Of a stretch of DNA of 47,401 nucleotides, positions 42,647 to 47,401 are shown piece after piece. The notes under the pieces are model-generated. The model saw nothing but the letters and a program-made list of their open reading frames with translations, did no database searches and was not told the DNA's origin. Each line of letters starts with the position of its first letter. The stretch's first letter is position 1. Location of the stretch: NCBI GenBank assembly GCA_015494075.1, contig WGBX01000124.1, positions 1 to 47,401 on the forward strand. The letters are read 5' to 3'. Source of the stretch: Flavobacteriaceae bacterium (GTDB taxonomy: Bacteria > Bacteroidota > Bacteroidia > Flavobacteriales > Flavobacteriaceae). Position numbers and translations under genes: made by a program.

Positions 42647-43541
42647 TGTTTGTTTTACTTTTGGTAGATAAATTTACTAAATATACGCCAAAAACTATGA
42701 GTATGGCAGAAATAATTTTGACAACACTCAATTGATCGGCCCCCACAAAGATAGCAAAAATACTCGCAATAAGCGGTTGTAAATATATAAACACACTCAT
42801 AGTTGTAGGTTTAAGAGCCTTTAGGGCTATCAGATTAAATAAATAGGTTAAGACCGTTGAAAAAAGAACGACAAAACCAATTTTTAAATGAATGTTTAAT
42901 GGAATAACAGACCAATTAAGTTGTAAAAACTCTTTTAAACTAAAAGGCAATATTAAGACAAAACCAAAAGTATAAAGCCATTTGGCAAAAGTAACCGGAT
43001 GATATTTAGTTAATATTGGCTTAGCCAAAATTAAGTATAAAGCATATGAAATGGCATTTACAGCAATTAAAAAATTACCTAAACGCGGATTACTTCCGCC
43101 ACTTTGATCGCCTTTACCATATAAAATAAGAAAGGTAGCTCCAGCCATTCCCAATAAAACACCTATAACTTTATATCTATTAATGGTGTTTTTCAAAAAA
43201 ATAAAAGAAAAAAGCATAACAAAAATGGGTGCTGTAATCATTAATACAGAAGCTGAAATAGGAGAAGTATAAGACAATCCGGTTAAAAAGCTCATCATAT
43301 TAATTGCAATTCCAAACAAAGCTGCTGTAAAAAACTTAAAATAATCTTGAGATTCTACCTTTTCGTAAGGTAAAAAAAGAGATAAAATCCAAAAAATGAC
43401 CATCGCACCACTTACACGCATTAAAACAAACGCAAAAGACGGAATATGAATTTTCATTACATCTTTGGCAATAGTAAATGTGACACCATAAATTAATGCC
43501 GCCAAAAATGCAAAAAGCAAACCTTTTTGTCTATTAGTCAT
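42606..43541 (-). CDS. EamA/DMT family transporter
   Basis: About 311 residues with ten membrane helices in two EamA repeats (for example GLLFAFLAALIYGVTFTIAKDV at the start and MSVFIYLQPLIASIFAIFVGADQL in the second half). Such proteins export amino acids, nucleobases or other small metabolites; the substrate cannot be read. I use the ATG at 43541, which overlaps the ArsC-like stop as ATGA, a coupling signal. The C-terminal tail STKSKTNNDSIHDGLRQSRT runs 41 bases into yicC. Confidence 0.88.
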   Translation of the reverse strand: MTNRQKGLLFAFLAALIYGVTFTIAKDVMKIHIPSFAFVLMRVSGAMVIFWILSLFLPYEKVESQDYFKFFTAALFGIAINMMSFLTGLSYTSPISASVLMITAPIFVMLFSFIFLKNTINRYKVIGVLLGMAGATFLILYGKGDQSGGSNPRLGNFLIAVNAISYALYLILAKPILTKYHPVTFAKWLYTFGFVLILPFSLKEFLQLNWSVIPLNIHLKIGFVVLFSTVLTYLFNLIALKALKPTTMSVFIYLQPLIASIFAIFVGADQLSVVKIISAILIVFGVYLVNLSTKSKTNNDSIHDGLRQSRT

Positions 43542-43900
43542 AATTTTTGACATTTTTGTACCAAAGCAGCTATATTTTTTTTACTACTACCTATAAATAT
43601 ATCATCATCAATAATAATCACCGGTCTTTTTAAAAAAGTATAATCATTTAAAAGATAATATTTGTAGTCTTGCGCTGTCAAATCTTGATTTTTCAAATTC
43701 ATTGCATGATATTTTTTTGCCCTACGACTAAAAAGTGCTTCATATGAGCCTGCTCGTTCATACATTTCTTCTAACTGTTGAGATATAATAGGTTGTGACT
43801 TTATTTCTTGAAACTCAAAACCATCAAATAAAGGGGTTAATTGTTTTATAATTTTTCGTGAAGTATCACATGTTTTTAAATAATATATTTTACGCAACAT
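43538..43900 (-). CDS. ArsC/Spx family thioredoxin-fold protein
   Basis: 120 residues with the ArsC/Spx fold. The N-terminal YYLKTCDTSRKII has a single cysteine at C11, and the later segment FLKRPVIIIDDDIFIGS has the conserved Arg-Pro. The motif is C-D-T-S, without a second active-site cysteine, so it is the ArsC-like glutaredoxin-coupled type or a regulator relative rather than a CxxC Spx. No other ars genes are nearby, so arsenate reduction is unsupported. It is the first gene of the run to EamA, yicC and enoyl-CoA hydratase. Confidence 0.82.
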   Translation of the reverse strand: MLRKIYYLKTCDTSRKIIKQLTPLFDGFEFQEIKSQPIISQQLEEMYERAGSYEALFSRRAKKYHAMNLKNQDLTAQDYKYYLLNDYTFLKRPVIIIDDDIFIGSSKKNIAALVQKCQKL

Positions 43901-43921
43901 ATTGTTTTTAATTATTTCTTA

Positions 43922-43929
43922 CAAAAATA
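43922..43929 (-). promoter_or_regulatory. -7 box for the ArsC-EamA-yicC-crotonase run
   Basis: The minus strand reads TATTTTTG, matching TAnnTTTG, 21 bases before the ArsC-like start. Nothing else is seen in the 150-base divergent gap. Confidence 0.45.
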
Positions 43930-44050
43930 ATTTTTTTAAAATAGGATAAGCTTGTTACTATATAAAGATTTTTTATATAACAGCAGCGTTATTTTAATTA
44001 AACCTTTTTATTTAAAAAATGTCATATAAATAAAATTAAAAGTCAGTCTT

Positions 44051-44377
44051 ATGAAAAAATACATTTGGTATGCTCTTGCATTAGGAACATTTTTAATATT
44101 AAATGCCTGTCGCCCAAGCTATGCTGTCGCCCAAAGACAAACTCGAGTATCAACTGTGGTTTATGTACGAAAAGCACCACCAACACCTAAACCAGAAAAA
44201 ATTCGTAAATGTAGACGAAATCAAATTTGGATTAGAGGCCATTGGAAGTGGAACGGCCATGTATATGTATGGATAAAAGGACGTTGTGTTCGAAAAAGAC
44301 ATGGTTTGACATGGGTTCCCGGTCATTGGAAACACACACGCCACGGTTGGCAATGGGTGCCGGGACATTGGCGATAA
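44051..44377 (+). CDS. WxxGxW-repeat lipoprotein
   Basis: 108 residues with a lipoprotein signal (LALGTFLILNACRPS, C20). After a short linker come four repeats of the W-x-x-G-x-W type (IWIRGHW, VWIKGRC, TWVPGHW, QWVPGHW), known as YXWGXW/WXXGXW repeats. The mature protein is very basic and rich in Trp, His and Arg. It should sit on the outer or inner membrane; the function of these repeats is unknown, though surface or cell-wall binding is plausible. It is followed by a strong terminator, so it is monocistronic. Confidence 0.88.
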   Translation: MKKYIWYALALGTFLILNACRPSYAVAQRQTRVSTVVYVRKAPPTPKPEKIRKCRRNQIWIRGHWKWNGHVYVWIKGRCVRKRHGLTWVPGHWKHTRHGWQWVPGHWR

Positions 44378-44412
44378 ATCATTGTATAACAACTCGATAA
44401 TTTTATTTGGTT

Positions 44413-44442
44413 AAGCCGGTTATAAATAAACCGGCTTTTTTT
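44413..44442 (+). terminator. Rho-independent terminator after the WxxGxW gene
   Basis: AAGCCGGTT pairs with AACCGGCTT around a seven-base loop and ends in seven T. Confidence 0.92.
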
Positions 44443-44479
44443 AGATTAAAAATTGTTAGAATTAGAAAAAAATTAACAG

Positions 44480-44494
44480 CTGTCATTTTGACAG
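44480..44494. promoter_or_regulatory. Candidate operator palindrome CTGTCA-TTT-TGACAG
   Basis: A perfect 6-3-6 inverted repeat. Its centre contains TTTTG (44486-44490), which is placed as a -33 element 20 bases before the -7 box at 44511. A bound regulator would therefore control the sigma-54 activator operon directly. Confidence 0.55.
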
Positions 44495-44510
44495 AAGTTT
44501 ATTTTTTAGC

Positions 44511-44518
44511 TATCTTTG
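44511..44518 (+). promoter_or_regulatory. -7 box of the activator-lptE-secG operon
   Basis: TATCTTTG, an exact TAnnTTTG match, 46 bases before the ATG at 44565, with a -33 TTTG at correct spacing inside the upstream palindrome. Confidence 0.7.
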
Positions 44519-44564
44519 CAGTACTAAGCATACGATAACACCCTTTAAACTTCCGGCAAATAAT

Positions 44565-45791
44565 ATGTATGAACACTTACAAAGTATCAAACAACGTTTT
44601 GGCATAATAGGAAATGACCCGAAACTCAACAGAGCATTAGATAAAGCCATCCGTGTTGCTCCTACGGATATTACTGTATTAATTACCGGTGAAAGTGGTG
44701 TCGGAAAAGAAAATATACCTAAAATAATTCATCAATATTCTCATCGTAAGCATGGACCTTATTTTGCGGTTAATTGTGGTGCCATTCCTGAAGGCACCAT
44801 TGATAGTGAGCTATTTGGTCATGAAAAAGGCGCTTTTACCGGAGCTTCTACTACTCGCAAAGGTTATTTTGAAGTTGCTGATGGAGGCACACTATTTTTA
44901 GATGAAGTAGGAGAATTGCCATTAACTACACAAGTTCGTCTATTACGTATTTTAGAAAATGGCGAATTCTTAAAAGTCGGCTCTTCAAAAGTACAAAAAA
45001 CAGATGTTCGTATTGTTACTGCCACCAACAAAAACTTAATTAAACTTATTAATGACGGCAAATTTCGTGAAGATTTATTTTATCGTCTCAATACAGTTGA
45101 AATAGATCTGCCTCCCTTACGCGAACGACAAGGTGATGTGCATTTGCTTTTTAGAAAGTTTGCCTCGGATTTTGCCCAAAAATATGGCAAACCAACTATT
45201 AGACTTACACCAGAGGCTATTTCTATATTAGAAAGTTATGACTGGCCGGGTAATATTAGGCAACTTCGAAATGTTGTAGAAGAAATTTCGGTTATGGAAG
45301 AAAACCGAATTATAGATGCTGAAACCCTAAAAAAATATTTACCAAATTACAAACATGCTTTACCAACGGTTATTCCAAGCGAATCGGCACAATTTGATTT
45401 TAATAAAGACCGGGAAGTACTTTACAAATTAATTTTCGATTTAAAAAAAGAAATAGATCATCTGAAAGACCAAATACATTTGATACAAAACGGTCCGTTG
45501 CGGCTCAATGAAACAAATATACAACCCAAAGCCAAACAAATTGACCATGGCGTTGAATTGATTTATCATAATGACACCAAATTACATTCACATAATAATG
45601 GTTTTCAAGATGGTCACACGGTAATTGACGTTTCTCATCACGAAGAAGAATCTTTATCTTTACAAGATAAAGAAATAGACCTTATCAAAAGAGCACTTGA
45701 TAAACATCATGGTAAACGGAAAAAAGCCGCAGAAGAATTAGGTATTTCCGAACGTACATTATATCGAAAAATAAAGCAGTATAATTTATAA
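44565..45791 (+). CDS. Sigma-54 interaction domain transcriptional activator
   Basis: 408 residues: an AAA+ ATPase starting almost at the N-terminus (Walker A GESGVGKE, residues 42-49; GAFTGA loop 89-94 for sigma-54 contact; Walker B TLFLDEVGEL). A linker with charged helices follows, then a C-terminal Fis-type helix-turn-helix (KRKKAAEELGISERTLYRKIKQY). There is no receiver or PAS domain, so activity is not controlled by phosphorylation of this protein itself. Two bases separate it from lptE. From memory, such an activator often precedes lptE and secG in Flavobacteriia. Target genes are unknown. Confidence 0.94.
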   Translation: MYEHLQSIKQRFGIIGNDPKLNRALDKAIRVAPTDITVLITGESGVGKENIPKIIHQYSHRKHGPYFAVNCGAIPEGTIDSELFGHEKGAFTGASTTRKGYFEVADGGTLFLDEVGELPLTTQVRLLRILENGEFLKVGSSKVQKTDVRIVTATNKNLIKLINDGKFREDLFYRLNTVEIDLPPLRERQGDVHLLFRKFASDFAQKYGKPTIRLTPEAISILESYDWPGNIRQLRNVVEEISVMEENRIIDAETLKKYLPNYKHALPTVIPSESAQFDFNKDREVLYKLIFDLKKEIDHLKDQIHLIQNGPLRLNETNIQPKAKQIDHGVELIYHNDTKLHSHNNGFQDGHTVIDVSHHEEESLSLQDKEIDLIKRALDKHHGKRKKAAEELGISERTLYRKIKQYNL

Positions 45792-45792
45792 A

Positions 45793-46296
45793 ATGCAAAA
45801 AAAAATATTCATAGGATTATTCATCATTTTGATCATACAAGCCTGTAAAGTAAACTATTCGTTTTCGGGAATAAATATTTCAAAAGATATTAAAACTTTT
45901 GAAGTCGGCTACATTCCTAATAACTCTTCATTTATTGTACCGGGTTTAAATGAAGAATTTAGAAATATGCTAATTGATAGAATTGACCAACAAACTAACC
46001 TGGTACAAGTTAAAGACAATGGAGATGTCAATTTTCAAGGTGAAATAACCGGATATAAAGTTGAACCCGTTGCCCTAACAGCCGGACAAACAGCTGCTAA
46101 AAACCGTATAACGATTAATATCAAAATTGAATATGTAAATAGAAAAAACGAAGAAGAAAATATACAAAAAACATATTCGTGGTATTATGACTATCCGGCA
46201 GATTTGACACGAGATGAAGTTGCCGATGAGGCTCATAAATTAATTCTTGAAACAATTTTAGATAACTTGTTTAGCGATACTCTTGCCAAATGGTAA
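45793..46296 (+). CDS. lptE: LptE-like lipopolysaccharide assembly lipoprotein
   Basis: 167-residue lipoprotein (IIQACKVNYSF, C18) with the Bacteroidota LptE/LptE-like pattern: KTFEVGYIPNNSSFIVPGLNEEFRNMLIDRI, then GDVNFQGEITGYKVEPVAL. LptE forms a plug in the LptD barrel and helps insert lipopolysaccharide in the outer leaflet. The family call rests on this pattern and on context (sigma-54 activator upstream, secG downstream). Its last 7 bases overlap the next gene. Confidence 0.85.
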   Translation: MQKKIFIGLFIILIIQACKVNYSFSGINISKDIKTFEVGYIPNNSSFIVPGLNEEFRNMLIDRIDQQTNLVQVKDNGDVNFQGEITGYKVEPVALTAGQTAAKNRITINIKIEYVNRKNEEENIQKTYSWYYDYPADLTRDEVADEAHKLILETILDNLFSDTLAKW

Positions 46297-47006
46297 ATGC
46301 TCAAATAAACATATTAAATGCCTTAAATTCCGGTAATATTGATAATTTAGATATTGACAATATCAATCAACTAATTGAAAAATATCCATACTTTCAAGCA
46401 CTTAAAGTCCTAAAAATCCAATGGCTCAAAAAAAAACATAAAGATTATCATAACTGCTTGCAACAAGCAGCTGCACGTACCATTGACCGTCAAGTATTAT
46501 ATGAAATCATCGAACAAAAAAAACCAGACAGAAAAAAAACAGAACTACCTATAAGCAGTTCCAAGCTTTCTAAACCCGTTTTTAAACCTAAGACAAAGCA
46601 AACAGCTGAAAAAGTCAGTATAAGAAAACCGGCTTTAAAACCTATAAAGCCAAAAAAGTCAACCATAGAAAAAAATGAAAAGCGCAATTATATAGATTGG
46701 CTTAATCAATTTAAAACAAAACATAAAACAACTACAACACCAAGTTTAGATCCCATTGAAAAATTTTTAAAAGAACGACCTAAAATTGTACCTAAGAAAA
46801 ATGTTACGATCAAAACTCCCGAAATTATTGAAAAAAGTGTAGTTGAAAAACAAATGCTAATGACCGAAACATTAGCCAATTTATATGTCAAACAAAAAAA
46901 ATATGACAAAGCAATTCAAGCTTTTCGAATATTAAGTTTGAAATATCCAAAAAAAAGTAGTTATTTTGCAAATCAAATCAAAGAAATAAAACAAAATTTA
47001 AAATAA
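46290..47006 (+). CDS. Conserved protein of unknown function with C-terminal TPR-like part
   Basis: 238 residues without signal peptide or membrane segment. The N-terminal 75 residues are helical (INQLIEKYPYFQALKVLKIQWLKKK). The middle is a very basic, low-complexity linker (KPVFKPKTKQTAEKVSIRKPALKP). The C-terminal 40 residues look like one TPR unit (TLANLYVKQKKYDKAIQAFRILSLKYPKKSSYFANQI). It overlaps the end of lptE and lies 6 bases before secG, so it is co-expressed with envelope genes. No enzymatic motif is seen. Role unknown. Confidence 0.8.
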   Translation: MVNAQINILNALNSGNIDNLDIDNINQLIEKYPYFQALKVLKIQWLKKKHKDYHNCLQQAAARTIDRQVLYEIIEQKKPDRKKTELPISSSKLSKPVFKPKTKQTAEKVSIRKPALKPIKPKKSTIEKNEKRNYIDWLNQFKTKHKTTTTPSLDPIEKFLKERPKIVPKKNVTIKTPEIIEKSVVEKQMLMTETLANLYVKQKKYDKAIQAFRILSLKYPKKSSYFANQIKEIKQNLK

Positions 47007-47012
47007 TAAATT

Positions 47013-47366
47013 ATGAGTTTATACATTTTTATACTATTAATTGCCATTGTGGCATTTTTATTAGTTACAGTTGTTATGGTACAAAACCCTAAAGGCGGTG
47101 GCTTAGATTCAAATTTCGGAGGTGGTGGTGCCAATATGTTTGGAGGCGTTCAACAAACTACCGACTTTCTCGACAAAGCTACTTGGTTTTTATTCGGTTT
47201 ACTAGTTGTTTTGATCTTAGTTTCAAATGCTGCCATTATGAGTACTAATGACAATGATATTTCGCCGGCTCAACAAGCAATTGAAAATCATATTCCAACT
47301 GCTGACGAGCAACAAAAACCTATGCCTAATCCTATTATTCCGGCAAATAAACCGGACAAAAAATAA
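47013..47366 (+). CDS. secG: Preprotein translocase subunit SecG
   Basis: 117-residue inner-membrane subunit of the SecYEG channel. Two helices (about 2-22, LYIFILLIAIVAFLLVTVVMV, and 55-75, WFLFGLLVVLILVSNAAIM) flank the conserved loop VQNPKGGGLDSNFGGGGANMFGGVQ. The C-terminal tail (40 residues, polar and proline-rich) is longer than in E. coli. It follows the unknown gene by 6 bases and ends the visible operon. Confidence 0.95.
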   Translation: MSLYIFILLIAIVAFLLVTVVMVQNPKGGGLDSNFGGGGANMFGGVQQTTDFLDKATWFLFGLLVVLILVSNAAIMSTNDNDISPAQQAIENHIPTADEQQKPMPNPIIPANKPDKK

Positions 47367-47389
47367 ATATTGAAAAGCTTAATGAAAAG

Positions 47390-47401
47390 TGCCAGTCTGA
47401 C
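47390..47401. promoter_or_regulatory. Possible second TGnCA-nnn-TGACA element, cut by window
   Basis: TGCCA-GTC-TGAC at the very edge has the same 5-3-5 layout as the palindrome at 44480. The last base is outside the window, so this is only a suggestion. Confidence 0.25.

Noticed and set aside
1-47401. CRISPR arrays, prophage, insertion sequences, toxin-antitoxin pairs or classic defence genes
   Set aside because: No regularly spaced direct repeats, transposase, integrase, phage structural or nuclease-type defence genes were found in any ORF.

Overview
The window is an AT-rich chromosomal segment from a member of the Bacteroidota, most likely a Flavobacteriia-like lineage. This rests on gene content: the Bacteroidota-type ExbB/unknown/ExbD/ExbD cluster, an HU-CCDC81/SPOR fusion, a GLPGLI protein, a DnaG without zinc ligands, LptE-SecG behind a sigma-54 activator, and a BlaR1-like protein with a TonB-type tail. 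It also rests on the many promoters of the form TAnnTTTG (-7), which is the Bacteroidota promoter type. Shine-Dalgarno sequences are generally not visible. I see no prophage, transposase, CRISPR array or integrase.

Layout: 1-3112 (minus) carries a DUF3109 gene cut by the window edge, dacB and rlmN. 3344-6613 holds a Mn-type superoxide dismutase, a CapA-like phosphoesterase and an FAD-dependent oxidoreductase. 6691-9162 (minus) is a TonB energising cluster (ExbB, a membrane protein of unknown role, two ExbD) next to tRNA-Ser(GGA). 9326-11966 has cytoplasmic asparaginase, the HU/SPOR fusion and a small unknown protein. 11958-16496 (minus) is a likely operon: retropepsin-like protein, thiL, polyprenyl diphosphate synthase, dnaG. 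16585-18617 (minus) is a compact three-gene operon of unknown function: a coiled-coil protein, a FIST-like/DUF6976-like protein and a Roadblock-like protein. It is my best candidate for an undescribed system. 18714-21894 is mutS with a DUF302 lipoprotein.

21962-28942 (minus) is the complete nqrABCDEF operon for the sodium-pumping NADH:quinone reductase, followed by apbE, which covalently attaches FMN to such complexes. 29080-32954 has a CBS protein, an NRAMP metal transporter fused to a universal stress domain, thiol peroxidase and Dps: a metal and oxidative-stress neighbourhood.

33000-39810 is a variable, partly decayed zone. It contains a frameshifted gpsA fragment, a TPR protein, a BlaR1/BlaI-like pair with candidate operators, several copies of a palindromic AGACCT...AGGTCT repeat, a small cysteine-containing secreted peptide ORF, a GLPGLI protein, a TonB-dependent receptor cut off after its plug region, and the 3' remnant of a threonine aldolase gene.

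39840-47401 returns to conserved genes: pdxA; a minus-strand operon arsC-like/EamA/yicC/enoyl-CoA hydratase; a WxxGxW-repeat lipoprotein; and a plus-strand operon of a sigma-54 activator, lptE, an unknown protein and secG. The activator promoter carries a CTGTCA/TGACAG palindrome, and a possible second copy begins at the right edge of the window.
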